Of a stretch of DNA of 64,000 nt, positions 26,432 to 36,496 are shown piece after piece. Numbering within the stretch: the first letter of the stretch is position 1; every line of letters begins with the position of its first letter. Made by a program: the position numbers and the translations under genes. The notes beneath the pieces were generated by a model. That model worked only from the letters and a program-made list of their open reading frames with translations, ran no database searches and had not been told where the DNA came from. The DNA comes from Acinetobacter calcoaceticus (lineage in GTDB: Bacteria; Pseudomonadota; Gammaproteobacteria; Pseudomonadales; Moraxellaceae): NCBI RefSeq assembly GCF_004345325.1, contig NZ_SLVJ01000018.1:18187-82186 (forward strand). Direction: 5' to 3'.

Positions 26432-27288
26432 TGAGTTTAGTGAAATTACTTGATCTACCTAGCTATGGAGATGACAGAGGAGGGTTGGTGGCAATCGAGT
26501 CTAATCAAAGCATCCCGTTTGAAGTACGGCGTTTATATTATATTTTTAATACTGCAAACCAAGCACGTGGCTTTCATGCGCATATTGATTTAAAGCAAGT
26601 TGCAATCTGTGTAAAGGGGAGTTGCCGCTTTATATTGGATGATGGATCTAGAAAAGAAGATGTGGTTTTGGATAATCCACAACAAGGATTACTGATTGAA
26701 GGCTTGGTTTGGCGTGAAATGCATGATTTTTCCGAAGATTGTGTATTGCTCGTTCTGGCCAGCGAGCATTTTGATGAGGCGGACTATATCCGTGATTACC
26801 AGCATTTTATGGATCAGGTACAAAAGCCATTTATACATCCACTATCTGATGTGAGTTCAAAAAATATTGGGTTAAATACTCGGATTTGGCAATATAGTGT
26901 CATTTTAGCCGATGCCGTGATTGGTGAGGGTTGTAATATTTGCGCGCATACATTGGTTGAAAGTGACGTTGTCATTGGAAATAATGTCACTGTGAAATCA
27001 GGGGTATATCTGTGGGACGGTCTTCGTATTGGTGATGAAGTATTCATAGGCCCAAGCGTTACATTTACCAACGATAAAAAACCGCGTTCTAAGCAATATC
27101 CTGAAGAGTTCTTACAAACCGTTGTTGAACGTGGCGCAAGTATTGGTGCAAATGCAACGATACTGCCGGGAATTCGTATTGGGAAAAATGCCTTGATCGG
27201 TGCTGGAGCTGTTATCACCAAAGATGTACCAGCGAATGCAATAATGGTGGGTAATCCTGCTTATATAAAAGGATATGTAGAACAATGA
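26431..27288 (+). CDS. Fused dTDP-4-keto-6-deoxyhexose 3,4-ketoisomerase and hexapeptide acyltransferase
   Basis: This 285-aa bifunctional protein joins two steps of dTDP-3-acetamido-3,6-dideoxyhexose synthesis. Residues 1-135 are an FdtA/QdtA-type cupin ([10 protein letters not shown], then the active-site [15 protein letters not shown]). Residues about 145-285 are a left-handed beta-helix acyltransferase (hexapeptide repeats [21 protein letters not shown] and [26 protein letters not shown]), which would N-acetylate the amino sugar. The cupin comes first, the reverse of the WxcM/FdtD fusions, where the acyltransferase is N-terminal. Whether the isomer is the galacto (Fuc3N) or gluco (Qui3N) type cannot be read by eye. 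Confidence 0.88.
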   Translation: MSLVKLLDLPSYGDDRGGLVAIESNQSIPFEVRRLYYIFNTANQARGFHAHIDLKQVAICVKGSCRFILDDGSRKEDVVLDNPQQGLLIEGLVWREMHDFSEDCVLLVLASEHFDEADYIRDYQHFMDQVQKPFIHPLSDVSSKNIGLNTRIWQYSVILADAVIGEGCNICAHTLVESDVVIGNNVTVKSGVYLWDGLRIGDEVFIGPSVTFTNDKKPRSKQYPEEFLQTVVERGASIGANATILPGIRIGKNALIGAGAVITKDVPANAIMVGNPAYIKGYVEQ

Positions 27289-28400
27289 TCCCTTTTTTAG
27301 ATTTAAAAAATATAAACCAGCAATACCGTGATCAACTCATCGCTGCATGTACGCGTGTTATTGACAGCGGTTGGTATATTGATGGCATAGAACTTGATTC
27401 CTTTGAGAAAAACTTTGCAGCTTATTGTGGTGTTGAGCATGCCATTGGCGTTGCAAATGGTTTGGATGCGTTGATCCTGACCCTTCGTGCTTGGAAAGAA
27501 TTGGGTAAATTAAAGGATGGTGATGAAGTCATCGTTCCTTCAAACACCTATATCGCCAGTATATTGGCAATTACTGCCAATAATCTTACCCCAGTTTTGG
27601 TTGAGCCGGATCTGCACAGTTTTAATATTGATCCACAAAAAATAAAAGCCGCGATTACCCAGAAAACCAAAGTGATTTTACCTGTACATTTGTATGGGCA
27701 ACTTGCAGATATGTCTGCAATTATGAATATTGCAGCTGAGCATGGCCTATTGGTTCTTGAAGATTCGGCGCAGTCGCATGGTGCAGAGATTGAAGGTAAA
27801 AGAGCTGGTGCTTGGGGAGATGCTTCGGGCTTTAGTTTTTATCCAGGTAAAAATTTAGGTGCCTTGGGCGATGCGGGTGCAATCACTACCAATGATCTAG
27901 AACTTGCCAATATGCTCAAAGCACTACGTAATTATGGTTCGCACGAAAAATATAAAAATCTTGTTCCTGGGGTAAATAGTAGATTGGATGAGATTCAAGC
28001 TGCAATGCTCGATATTAAACTAAAATCTTTAGAACAAGACGTTGTACATCGGCGTCAGATTGCTTCCTTATATTTGAACAATATTAATAATCCACTCATT
28101 CAGCTGCCTTTGACTAAAATAGATGCCACCAAATACCAGCAACATGTTTGGCACCTATTTGTGATTCGCACAGAACATCGAGAAGCACTACAAGCCTATC
28201 TTACTGAGCATGGTGTGCAGACTTTAATACATTATCCAATCCCACCACACAAGCAACAGGCTTACAGGGAGTGGAATGACCTCAGCTTACCGATCTCTGA
28301 GCAGATACATGCGGAAGTATTGAGTTTACCAATCGACCCAACGATGTGTATAGAAGATGCTGAAAAGGTATTTCAGCTCTGTAATACATTTAAAGTTTAG
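27285..28400 (+). CDS. fdtB: dTDP-3-amino-3,6-dideoxyhexose aminotransferase (FdtB/QdtB-like)
   Basis: This 371-aa PLP enzyme of the DegT/DnrJ/EryC1 family transfers an amino group to the 3-keto sugar made by the preceding ketoisomerase. Motifs seen are [43 protein letters not shown] (PLP-binding Asp) and the Schiff-base Lys in [14 protein letters not shown], then YGSHEKYKN. It overlaps the fusion gene by ATGA, which supports one pathway. The exact sugar, Fuc3N or Qui3N, is unresolved, so the symbol is provisional. Confidence 0.87.
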   Translation: MIPFLDLKNINQQYRDQLIAACTRVIDSGWYIDGIELDSFEKNFAAYCGVEHAIGVANGLDALILTLRAWKELGKLKDGDEVIVPSNTYIASILAITANNLTPVLVEPDLHSFNIDPQKIKAAITQKTKVILPVHLYGQLADMSAIMNIAAEHGLLVLEDSAQSHGAEIEGKRAGAWGDASGFSFYPGKNLGALGDAGAITTNDLELANMLKALRNYGSHEKYKNLVPGVNSRLDEIQAAMLDIKLKSLEQDVVHRRQIASLYLNNINNPLIQLPLTKIDATKYQQHVWHLFVIRTEHREALQAYLTEHGVQTLIHYPIPPHKQQAYREWNDLSLPISEQIHAEVLSLPIDPTMCIEDAEKVFQLCNTFKV

Positions 28401-28406
28401 GTTCCA

Positions 28407-29660
28407 ATGAATCTGCTTAAAACCAGTGTACTGAACGGAGTTGCCGTCTTAATCAAGACGGCAACTATGTTTTTACTTAATAAAATTTTGGCTGTCTACG
28501 TTGGACCTGCAGGCTATGCTGCGATTGGTCAATTTCAAAACTTTATCCAAATGGTAACGACCTTTGCGGGAAGTGCTATCAATACTGCGGTAATAAAATA
28601 TACCGCTGAGTATCATGAAGATGAAACTAGGCAAAAAACGATTTGGAAAACAGCTGGGACGCTAGTCTCGATTTTCAGTTTCGTATTCACTATTTTGGTC
28701 ATGATATTTCATCAACAATTATCATTTTATGTTTTTAAGTCGATTGAATATGGCTCTGTATTTATTTGGTTCGCTGTCTTTCTGATTTTCTTTAATTTAA
28801 ATGCATTGTTACTTGCGATACTCAATGGCAAAAAAGAAATCCTGAAACTGGTTGTCGCAAATATTGCAGGTAGTCTTTTTTCGTTAGTGATTACAGGTTT
28901 ATTGGCAGTAAAGTTTGGTTTGTATGGTGCATTAGTCGCTCTTTGTATTTATCAATCACTGAACTTTATCGTCACCTTAAGCTTATGTCTAAAGTCACCT
29001 TGGTTTAGTTTTTCAAATCTTGTTGGGCGTATAGATAGAGATGTCTCGCATAAATTTGCTGCATTTGCTGCGATGGCTTTGGTTAGCGCAATCTGTCTGC
29101 CTTTATCACAAATGGTGATTCGAGGCTATCTCGTTAATGAATATAGTGCGACATATGCTGGTTACTGGGAAGCGATGATTCGCCTAAGTGCAGCATACCT
29201 AATGTTGGTCACGACGACATTGGGGGTCTATTACCTGCCCAGACTATCAGAACTGCAAGAAATAGCAGATATAAAAAAAGAAGTATATCTCGGCTATAAA
29301 TTTATTTTTCCTTTAGCTGTATTGGGTGGTGTCGTTGTATATCTATTGCGAGACTGGATCATTCAGCTGTTATTCACAGCCGATTTTTTGCCAATGCGTG
29401 AGTTATTTATCTGGCAAATGATTGGGGATACGCTAAAAATCGGCAGTTGGATTCTCGCCTATCTGATGCTCAGCAAAGCCATGACACGACTCTTTATCTC
29501 GACAGAAATAATATTTGCCTTTAGTTCTATTGGTCTGACTTATATCTGCACTCAAGTGCTTGGTTTTGAGGGGGTCTCTATAGCACATTTAATAAACTAT
29601 GGGATGTATTGGTTGGTGATGAGTATTTTTATATTTAAAAGTTTAAAAGAACGGGGATAG
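28407..29660 (+). CDS. wzx: Capsule repeat-unit flippase Wzx
   Basis: Wzx moves the undecaprenyl-linked K unit to the periplasmic face of the inner membrane. The 417-aa protein is hydrophobic throughout with about 12 membrane segments and resembles the O-antigen translocase branch of the MOP superfamily (start MNLLKTSVLNGVAVLIKTATM, then VGPAGYAAIGQFQNF). From here to about 35 kb the DNA is more AT-rich than the flanking precursor genes, as is usual for the variable core of K loci. Confidence 0.9.
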   Translation: MNLLKTSVLNGVAVLIKTATMFLLNKILAVYVGPAGYAAIGQFQNFIQMVTTFAGSAINTAVIKYTAEYHEDETRQKTIWKTAGTLVSIFSFVFTILVMIFHQQLSFYVFKSIEYGSVFIWFAVFLIFFNLNALLLAILNGKKEILKLVVANIAGSLFSLVITGLLAVKFGLYGALVALCIYQSLNFIVTLSLCLKSPWFSFSNLVGRIDRDVSHKFAAFAAMALVSAICLPLSQMVIRGYLVNEYSATYAGYWEAMIRLSAAYLMLVTTTLGVYYLPRLSELQEIADIKKEVYLGYKFIFPLAVLGGVVVYLLRDWIIQLLFTADFLPMRELFIWQMIGDTLKIGSWILAYLMLSKAMTRLFISTEIIFAFSSIGLTYICTQVLGFEGVSIAHLINYGMYWLVMSIFIFKSLKERG

Positions 29661-29664
29661 TATT

Positions 29665-30525
29665 ATGGAAGTGAATAATCAGCCTTTGGTTTCAGTCGTT
29701 ATCCCTAGTTACAATCATGAACAATATGTTCAGGACAGCATACAAAGTGTAATTGATCAAGCGTATGAAAATATTGAACTGATCATAATAGATGATGGTT
29801 CTAAAGATTCATCTGTACAGAAGATAGAACAGATGGTGGATGCTTGTACGCAAAGATTTAGTCGGTTTGAATTTAGATCTCGACCAAATAAAGGGCTCAG
29901 TGCAACATTAAATGAAGCACTAGAGTGGTGCCAGGGGGAGTTTTTATCTCCATTGGCCTCTGATGATAAAATGTTTGATCATAAGACTAAAAGGCAAGTA
30001 GAGTTGTTGGCTAATCAAAATAATTATGTTGCTGTATTTGGGGCGGTTGAAATAATTGATAATAATGGTGTTAAAACAGGTGAAATAAGACAAGAGGATA
30101 AGGTTTTTAACTTCAATGATCTCATCTATACAGATCGATTCCTACCTGCGCCAACTCAAATGATTCGATTAAATAGTTTACGTGCCATTGGGGGATTTGT
30201 AGAGGGAATGCTTATCGAAGATTGGTATATATATTTAAGGCTTTTAGAAGGTGGTAATAGTATCCTTTATAAGGATGAGATTTTTGCATATTATCGTAAC
30301 CATGGTGGAAATACGTTTTCCAACCCTTATAAGATGGCATTAGGGCGGTTACAAGTACTTAATGAATTTAGTCGTCATGAATATTTTAAGAAAGCGTTTA
30401 TTAAAGCCAGTTGGGATAATGTGATCGAGATTACCAGAAAAGATTTTCGACTTTCAATTTTGATTCTTATACATCGTATTTCTCATAAAATTAAGATGAT
30501 TTTCAGTAGAATGGTGAGAAAATAG
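29665..30525 (+). CDS. Glycosyltransferase family 2
   Basis: This 286-aa GT-A fold transferase has VSVVIPSYNHEQYVQDSIQSV at the N-terminus (nucleotide-sugar binding), LIIIDDGSKDSS, and SPLASDDKMFD carrying the DxD-like metal site near residue 95, then EDWYIYLRL. It would add one sugar to the lipid-linked K unit at the cytoplasmic face. Donor and linkage are unknown. Confidence 0.85.
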   Translation: MEVNNQPLVSVVIPSYNHEQYVQDSIQSVIDQAYENIELIIIDDGSKDSSVQKIEQMVDACTQRFSRFEFRSRPNKGLSATLNEALEWCQGEFLSPLASDDKMFDHKTKRQVELLANQNNYVAVFGAVEIIDNNGVKTGEIRQEDKVFNFNDLIYTDRFLPAPTQMIRLNSLRAIGGFVEGMLIEDWYIYLRLLEGGNSILYKDEIFAYYRNHGGNTFSNPYKMALGRLQVLNEFSRHEYFKKAFIKASWDNVIEITRKDFRLSILILIHRISHKIKMIFSRMVRK

Positions 30526-30534
30526 GAAATTATT

Positions 30535-31617
30535 ATGAAGAATGTCTGTTTTTTAATTGGTGATATAAACTTATCGGGTGGTACTGAGCGTGTTACTACA
30601 CTCATTGCAAATGCCTTAGCGACAGAAAGTAATTGCAAAGTAAATATTTTAAGCTTGTCACATGGCAAACAACCTTTTTTTGAAGTAGATAAACGGATCC
30701 AATTTCATTCACTATATAAAGAACAAGTGTCAATGAAGAAAAATTATATTTCAGCCTTGTGGAAAATTAGGAAATACATTCTACAGCATGAGGTTGATAC
30801 GTTAATTGTGGTTGATAGTATTCTTTGCATGTTTACAGTACCAGCACTTATGGGTTTGAAGACAAAGCATATATGCTGGGAACACTTTAATTTTAATGTT
30901 GATCTTGGAGTGTCATTTAGACGTATTGGTCGAAAATGGGCCGCTAAATATTGTGATTATGTGGTTACTCTGACTAAACGAGATAAAGAGCTCTGGGAAC
31001 AAGGTTTAAAAAATATCAAAGCTAAAATCATTCCGATAGCTAATCCAACACCCTATGAGAATATAGAAAACACACCAAAATTAGACTATAAAATAGTTTT
31101 AGCAATGGGACGTCTAACCTATCAAAAGGGTTTTGATTTACTCTTAGAGGCTTGGTCTGAAGTTTGTAAAAAAAATAATGATTGGACCTTAAGAATTATT
31201 GGGGGAGGTGAGGATGAAGGGCGACTAAAGGAGCAGGCAAAATTTTTAGGTTTGGTTGAGCGCATTGATTTTATTCCCGCATCTAAACATGTGGAGCAAT
31301 ACTATAGATCGAGTTCTTTTTATTGTATGAGTTCGCGGTTTGAAGGTTTGCCAATGGTATTACTCGAAGCACAAGCCTTTGGACTTCCCATTGTGAGTTT
31401 TGATTGTGATACTGGGCCATCAGAACTAATTCAAAATAATATAAATGGTTTTTTGGTTGAAAATAAAAATACTCAAAGTTTCGCAGAAAATATTTTAAAA
31501 TTGATTAACTTGAATTCGAAAGAATATGATGGTTTTGTTCAGTCGTCGCGTGATATTTCAAAAAAATACGGCTCTGAAAGAGTTGTGAATTGTTGGCAAG
31601 AGTTGATACTAAAATGA
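30535..31617 (+). CDS. Glycosyltransferase family 4
   Basis: This 360-aa GT-B transferase has an N-terminal acceptor domain (GGTERVTTLIANALA) and a C-terminal donor domain with VLAMGRLTYQKGFDLLLEAW, and the EX7E motif in FEGLPMVLLEAQAFG followed by GPSELIQNNINGFLV. Its stop overlaps the wzy start (ATGA). Specificity is unknown. Confidence 0.87.
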   Translation: MKNVCFLIGDINLSGGTERVTTLIANALATESNCKVNILSLSHGKQPFFEVDKRIQFHSLYKEQVSMKKNYISALWKIRKYILQHEVDTLIVVDSILCMFTVPALMGLKTKHICWEHFNFNVDLGVSFRRIGRKWAAKYCDYVVTLTKRDKELWEQGLKNIKAKIIPIANPTPYENIENTPKLDYKIVLAMGRLTYQKGFDLLLEAWSEVCKKNNDWTLRIIGGGEDEGRLKEQAKFLGLVERIDFIPASKHVEQYYRSSSFYCMSSRFEGLPMVLLEAQAFGLPIVSFDCDTGPSELIQNNINGFLVENKNTQSFAENILKLINLNSKEYDGFVQSSRDISKKYGSERVVNCWQELILK

Positions 31618-32750
31618 TAGCTTTAAAGCGAGAACCTGGTATTTTCTTTCTATTGCTACTATTGCTATTTTACTCTCTAGATGTCCAGTCACCAATAGCA
31701 TTCTATGGTACACAATTTATAGGATTGTCTGCCTTAGTTATATATCGATTTTTTGTTTATCCTCAGCTCTCACCAAGTTGTTTAAGATTACTCATTTTTG
31801 TGGTAATTTTTTTAGAAATTTTATGTTTAATACAATATACATATATTAATGAATCTATATTGGTTTTGGTTTATCAGAAAGTTGTTTTCCTTTTGTCTGT
31901 TGCTATACTTTTATATGATTACCTCGCTAAAGTTAATACGCATACTCTTAAAAAGGCGATCGCTTTATTTATCTCTGCTTTGTCACTCGTTGTGTTATTA
32001 CAGTTTGTTGGATTCTATTTTTTAAATTTAGATAGAAGTGTACTTGATTTTGGTATTCTTTTGGGCGGAGAGCAATCACGAACATGGTACTCCGGAGATT
32101 GGATTTATCGTCCCACAGGTGTCACATCTGAACCTGCAATTTTTGTTGGAGTCCAATTTGGATTGTTGGCACTGCAATATGTGATCGATAAGGAAGCGGT
32201 ATACTCTAGGGCAATTGGCATTATTTCTTTGTGTTTATCAATGTCATTTTTAGGGTTGTTACTTGCTGTTATTTTTCTAATGGTTGTATATTCTAAGAAT
32301 ATTAAAAACTACATATTTGGTGCTATCGCTCTTTGTGCATTTTATTTTTACTCCTTTGACTTAATTAATGACCGGATCAGTCGATTAAATAGCGGTGATG
32401 ATGGGAGCAACAACGTTAAGGTTGAAGCATTTCAGTTTTTTACATCGAGTCCAGAAATTATTTTGTTGGGGTATGGTCATTTATTTCCCTCAGAAAATTC
32501 TCCTCAATTCTATGATGCCCTAGGTGATTTAACCTTTTATATTAATATGTTTACGATTTATGGGCTATTATTAGGTGGCTTGATTTTATTTGTTTTTTTT
32601 AGATACCTAATCAAGTCTGGGACCACAATAAAAGAGAAAGTTGTCATTCTAATGGCACTCATAAAGCTTTCAAATCCATCGGTATTATTCTTCTCCTGTT
32701 TTTTTCTGCTATTGATTTCATTCATTAACATGAGAAAAAAATTACGATGA
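31614..32750 (+). CDS. wzy: Capsule polymerase Wzy (predicted)
   Basis: This 378-aa very hydrophobic protein has about ten membrane segments and a larger periplasmic loop near residues 135-190 (LGGEQSRTWYSGDWIYRPTGVTSE). That topology, and its position between glycosyltransferases after wzx, identify it as the polymerase joining K units. The ATG at 31614 overlaps the previous stop as ATGA; an upstream TTG at 31590 is less likely. Wzy proteins are poorly conserved, so the call rests on topology and context. Confidence 0.8.
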   Translation: MIALKREPGIFFLLLLLLFYSLDVQSPIAFYGTQFIGLSALVIYRFFVYPQLSPSCLRLLIFVVIFLEILCLIQYTYINESILVLVYQKVVFLLSVAILLYDYLAKVNTHTLKKAIALFISALSLVVLLQFVGFYFLNLDRSVLDFGILLGGEQSRTWYSGDWIYRPTGVTSEPAIFVGVQFGLLALQYVIDKEAVYSRAIGIISLCLSMSFLGLLLAVIFLMVVYSKNIKNYIFGAIALCAFYFYSFDLINDRISRLNSGDDGSNNVKVEAFQFFTSSPEIILLGYGHLFPSENSPQFYDALGDLTFYINMFTIYGLLLGGLILFVFFRYLIKSGTTIKEKVVILMALIKLSNPSVLFFSCFFLLLISFINMRKKLR

Positions 32751-33841
32751 AAATACTGTATGTGATCACTGGGCTGGGTGGTGGTGGTGCTGAAAAAGTG
32801 GTTGCTGATATGGCAGACCAAATGTATCAACGTGGTCATCAGGTAAAAATAGCCTATTTAAAGGGCGAAATTGTCGTGCGCCCTAAACACCATGAAATTG
32901 AATTAATTTATTTAGGTCTTGAGGGGTTGAACTGCTTTAAACATGCCTATATGAATTATAAGTTATTAATTCAAAAATTTTCTCCGGATGTTTTACATGC
33001 ACATATGGTTCATGCAAATATTTTTTCTAGACTATCAAGAGTTTTTTGTCCTGTCCGCAAACTGATTTGTACCGCACATAGTAATAACGAAGGTGGTAAA
33101 TTACGAATGTTGGCTTATAAGCTCACCCATTCACAGGCTGATCTGACGACAAATGTTAGTTATTCAGCATCAAAGTGTTTTGAGGAGTTGGGTGCAGTAC
33201 CCCGAAATGGGATAAAAACTATCTACAATGGTATTGATTTACTTCGATTTAATAATAAAGTGGCCACTTTAGATAAAAAAGAAAAACTCAATATAGACCC
33301 AATTACGAAGATGTTTTTGGCTGTAGGTAGATTTCATCAGGCAAAGGATTATCCAAATTTGATATTGGCATTTTCCATTTTAAAAAACACATTAAAGCCA
33401 GCGGTACTGCCCAAACTCTATATTGCAGGTGATGGTGAGTTAAAAAATACAATCAATACAATGATCATAGAGCATGATTTAGCTCAGGATGTCATCTTGC
33501 TCGGTCGGCGTGATGATATTCCGAGTTTATTGGTTGCTGCTGATGTCTTTATATTATCATCTTCGTTTGAAGGTTTCGGTTTAGTTGTTGCTGAGGCAAT
33601 GGCTTGTGAAACTTTTGTAATCGCTACTGATAGTGGTGGTGTTAAGGAAGTGATGGGGGGGTATGGTCTTTTAGTCGCCCCTGAAGAATCATGGGCATTA
33701 GCAAATGCGATGAACGAAGTATTGAAGATGGATCAGCTGGAAATTCAGCAAAATAACAGCAATGCCCTAAATCATGTGCGTCAAAATTTTGATTTAGAAA
33801 TGATCATAGATCAATGGTTAGAAATATATGCAGAAAATTAA
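32747..33841 (+). CDS. Glycosyltransferase family 4
   Basis: This 364-aa GT-B transferase has GLGGGGAEKVVADMADQM at the N-terminus (acceptor-side glycine loop), VLHAHMVHANIFSRL, and a donor domain with LAVGRFHQAKDYPNLI and the EX7E motif in FEGFGLVVAEAMACE. It overlaps wzy by ATGA. Donor and linkage are unknown. Confidence 0.87.
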   Translation: MKILYVITGLGGGGAEKVVADMADQMYQRGHQVKIAYLKGEIVVRPKHHEIELIYLGLEGLNCFKHAYMNYKLLIQKFSPDVLHAHMVHANIFSRLSRVFCPVRKLICTAHSNNEGGKLRMLAYKLTHSQADLTTNVSYSASKCFEELGAVPRNGIKTIYNGIDLLRFNNKVATLDKKEKLNIDPITKMFLAVGRFHQAKDYPNLILAFSILKNTLKPAVLPKLYIAGDGELKNTINTMIIEHDLAQDVILLGRRDDIPSLLVAADVFILSSSFEGFGLVVAEAMACETFVIATDSGGVKEVMGGYGLLVAPEESWALANAMNEVLKMDQLEIQQNNSNALNHVRQNFDLEMIIDQWLEIYAEN

Positions 33842-34988
33842 AAAGATTGTTTTAGTCGGCACGACAGGTGCAAGTTTTTACGGTTTTCGTGCTGATTTAA
33901 TCGTTGCGATGGTGGCTGCTGGGCACAAAGTTTATGCTTTTACTTCAGAGTATACGGATGCTTGCTTAGAAAAAATAATAGCACTTGGTGCCATCCCTAT
34001 CACTTACAATCTCAGTCGTGGCGGCTTAAATCCGTTTGCAGATATTGCATCTATGTTGGAATTGACACAAAAATTTAAGCAAATTAAGCCTGATATTGTC
34101 TTTTCTTATTTTGCCAAACCTGTCATTTACGGGAGTATTGCCGCTAAACGTGCGAAAGTTCCGCATATCATTGGAATGTTAGAGGGCTTGGGGTATACCT
34201 TTACTGATCAACCTAATGGGCAAAACTTTAAAACTAAGCTCATTCGTTTAATTCAAGTTCAGCTGTATCGCTTTGCTTTGCCATGTTTAGATCAAATGAT
34301 TTTTTTAAATCCAGATGATAAGAAAGATTTAATTGATCACTATGCTTTAAAAGTTGCTAAAACGCATATTCTAGGCGGTATCGGTCTAAATCTGTCTGAG
34401 TATAGCTATTCAGTGGCTAGTAGTGAGCCAGTAGCGTTTTTATTTATGGGGCGCTTACTCAAGGAGAAGGGTATTTTTGAATTCGTTGATGCAGTGCGAA
34501 TGGTCAAAGCCAAATATCCACATGCTCAATTTACGGTTCTAGGTGCAATCGATTACCAAAATATGGGTGCATTGACGCAAGATACGCTAGATCAATTCAT
34601 AGCTGAGCAATTGTTTACATACCCAGGTCATATTTCAAACGTAAAGGACTGGCTCAGGTCATGTAGTGTCTTCGTGTTGCCTTCATATCGTGAAGGTGTA
34701 CCTCGGAGTACCCAAGAAGCAATGGCCATCGGGCGTCCAGTGATTACTACAGATGTTCCAGGTTGTCGTGAAACCGTCATTGATGGGATAAATGGCTTTC
34801 TAGTTCCTAGATGGAACGCAGAAGCCTTGGCAGAAAAAATGTGCTATTTTATGGAAAACCCAAATCAAGTGAATAGAATGGGGCAGGAAAGTTATAAAAT
34901 AGCTTTGCAACGGTTTGATGTGAATGTAGTTAATAACAGGCTCTTTGTTATAATGGGTTTAGATGAATCTTATGAAAAGATTAGTTGA
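33828..34988 (+). CDS. Glycosyltransferase family 4 (PglA-like), next to the initiating transferase
   Basis: This 386-aa GT-B transferase has VGTTGASFYGFRADLI at the N-terminus and YREGVPRSTQEAMAIG (EX7E) in the donor domain, followed by VIDGINGFLVP. It overlaps the previous gene by 14 bp and itrA by 17-26 bp. In Acinetobacter K loci the transferase next to itr often adds the second sugar, so it may act on the ItrA product (inference). Confidence 0.87.
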   Translation: MQKIKKIVLVGTTGASFYGFRADLIVAMVAAGHKVYAFTSEYTDACLEKIIALGAIPITYNLSRGGLNPFADIASMLELTQKFKQIKPDIVFSYFAKPVIYGSIAAKRAKVPHIIGMLEGLGYTFTDQPNGQNFKTKLIRLIQVQLYRFALPCLDQMIFLNPDDKKDLIDHYALKVAKTHILGGIGLNLSEYSYSVASSEPVAFLFMGRLLKEKGIFEFVDAVRMVKAKYPHAQFTVLGAIDYQNMGALTQDTLDQFIAEQLFTYPGHISNVKDWLRSCSVFVLPSYREGVPRSTQEAMAIGRPVITTDVPGCRETVIDGINGFLVPRWNAEALAEKMCYFMENPNQVNRMGQESYKIALQRFDVNVVNNRLFVIMGLDESYEKIS

Positions 34989-35592
34989 TATTTGTATTTC
35001 TCTGACGGCACTTATATTGTTATCTCCGATATTTATATGGGTGGCTTTGAAAGTGAGAAAAAACTTAGGTGCTCCGATATTTTTCTATCAGGAACGTCCT
35101 GGGAAGAATGGTCAATTATTTAAAATGATTAAGTTTCGCTCCATGAAGGATGCAGTCGATGCTCAAGGTAATCCCTTGCCTGATGAACAGCGTATGACAC
35201 CTTTTGGCCTAAAACTGCGATCGACCAGTCTCGATGAAATGCCACAACTGATTAATGTCTTAAAAGGGGATATGAGTGTAGTTGGTCCTCGTCCAATGCT
35301 TAAAGAGTTCGTTGAACTCTACTCACCTGAACAAGCGAGAAGACTTGAAGTCCGTCCTGGCATGACGGGATTAGCACAAATAAGTGGTCGTAACGATCTC
35401 GACTATGAAGAACGTTTTAAATGTGATGTTTGGTATGTCGACAACCATAGTGTAATGGTTGATTTCAAGATCATGTTTAAGACAGTATCTGTAATGGCGA
35501 ATCGCGATGGCATCAATGCACCAGGTCATATCGGTCCTTCATTGTTCAAAGGCAACGAATCATCTAAAACTAAAGATGAAATCAAGTCTTAA
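34963..35592 (+). CDS. itrA: Initiating glycosyl-1-phosphate transferase ItrA
   Basis: ItrA transfers the first sugar-1-phosphate of the K unit to undecaprenyl phosphate. The 209-aa monotopic transferase has an N-terminal membrane hairpin (VDICISLTALILLSPIFIWV) and the family motifs FYQERPGKNGQLFKMIKFRSM, LRSTSLDEMPQLINVLKGDM and VGPRPMLKEF, then RPGMTGLAQI. The start could be 34963 or 34972 (MKRL). The first sugar, most often an N-acetylated deoxyamino sugar or hexosamine in this genus, cannot be assigned by eye. Confidence 0.92.
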   Translation: MNLMKRLVDICISLTALILLSPIFIWVALKVRKNLGAPIFFYQERPGKNGQLFKMIKFRSMKDAVDAQGNPLPDEQRMTPFGLKLRSTSLDEMPQLINVLKGDMSVVGPRPMLKEFVELYSPEQARRLEVRPGMTGLAQISGRNDLDYEERFKCDVWYVDNHSVMVDFKIMFKTVSVMANRDGINAPGHIGPSLFKGNESSKTKDEIKS

Positions 35593-35619
35593 TTTTTACG
35601 TTTCAAGAAATTGTGAATT

Positions 35620-36495
35620 ATGATCAAAAAAGCAATACTTCCAGTCGCAGGTTTAGGGACCCGTTTTTTGCCTGCAAGCAAGTCGATCCCCAAAGAAATG
35701 GTCACCGTAGTTGACCGCCCAGCCATTGAGTATGTGGTTAAAGAAGCAATTGCTGCAGGAATCGAGCAGATCATTTTTGTTACACATAGTTCAAAATCAT
35801 CGATAGAAAATTATTTTGATCGTAATTTCGAACTTGAATCTACACTTGAGCAAAAGCAGAAATTCGATCTACTTGCTGAAATCACACAAATTGTACCTGC
35901 TCATGTCAGCATCATTAGTGTGCGTCAACCGCAACCCCTTGGGCTTGGACATGCTGTGTTATGCGCCAAAGATGTGGTGGGTGATGAAGACTTTGCAGTA
36001 CTCCTGCCAGATGTACTGGTTAAAGCCACGCAACAGAGCCATGACTTGGCCAATATGATTGCACGTTTTGAGCAGAGCCAAGCGGCGCAAATTATGGTTG
36101 AAGCGGTGCCTGATGAGATGGTGGATCAATATGGCATCGTGGATGTGGGCACATCACCGCAAGAAGGTGAAAGTGTGGTCATGCGTGGGATTGTTGAAAA
36201 GCCAGCAGTCGGTTCTGCGCCTTCCAATCTGTCTGTGGTCGGACGCTATGTCTTACCTCGTAAAATTATGCAATTATTGGCTCAGACACCGAAGGGTGCT
36301 GGTAATGAGATACAATTGACCGATGCGATTGCCAGTCTGCAAAAAATAGAAAATGTTGAAGCTTATCGTATGCTAGGTCAAACTTTTGATTGTGGTAGTA
36401 AGCTCGGGTATTTAAAAGCGGTATTACATTATGGTGTTGCCCACCCGAAACTAGGGCTTGAGTTTAAAGCATTGATTCGAGAGTTAAAATTATAG
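35620..36495 (+). CDS. galU: UTP-glucose-1-phosphate uridylyltransferase
   Basis: GalU makes UDP-glucose. The 291-aa protein has AGLGTRFLPASKSIPKEM, VDRPAIEYVVKEA, FVTHSSKSSIE and GLGHAVLCAKDVVGDEDFAVLLPDV in the family order. It begins the conserved precursor block galU-ugd-gpi-galE at the right end of the K locus, 27 bp after itrA. Confidence 0.95.
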   Translation: MIKKAILPVAGLGTRFLPASKSIPKEMVTVVDRPAIEYVVKEAIAAGIEQIIFVTHSSKSSIENYFDRNFELESTLEQKQKFDLLAEITQIVPAHVSIISVRQPQPLGLGHAVLCAKDVVGDEDFAVLLPDVLVKATQQSHDLANMIARFEQSQAAQIMVEAVPDEMVDQYGIVDVGTSPQEGESVVMRGIVEKPAVGSAPSNLSVVGRYVLPRKIMQLLAQTPKGAGNEIQLTDAIASLQKIENVEAYRMLGQTFDCGSKLGYLKAVLHYGVAHPKLGLEFKALIRELKL

Positions 36496-36496
36496 T

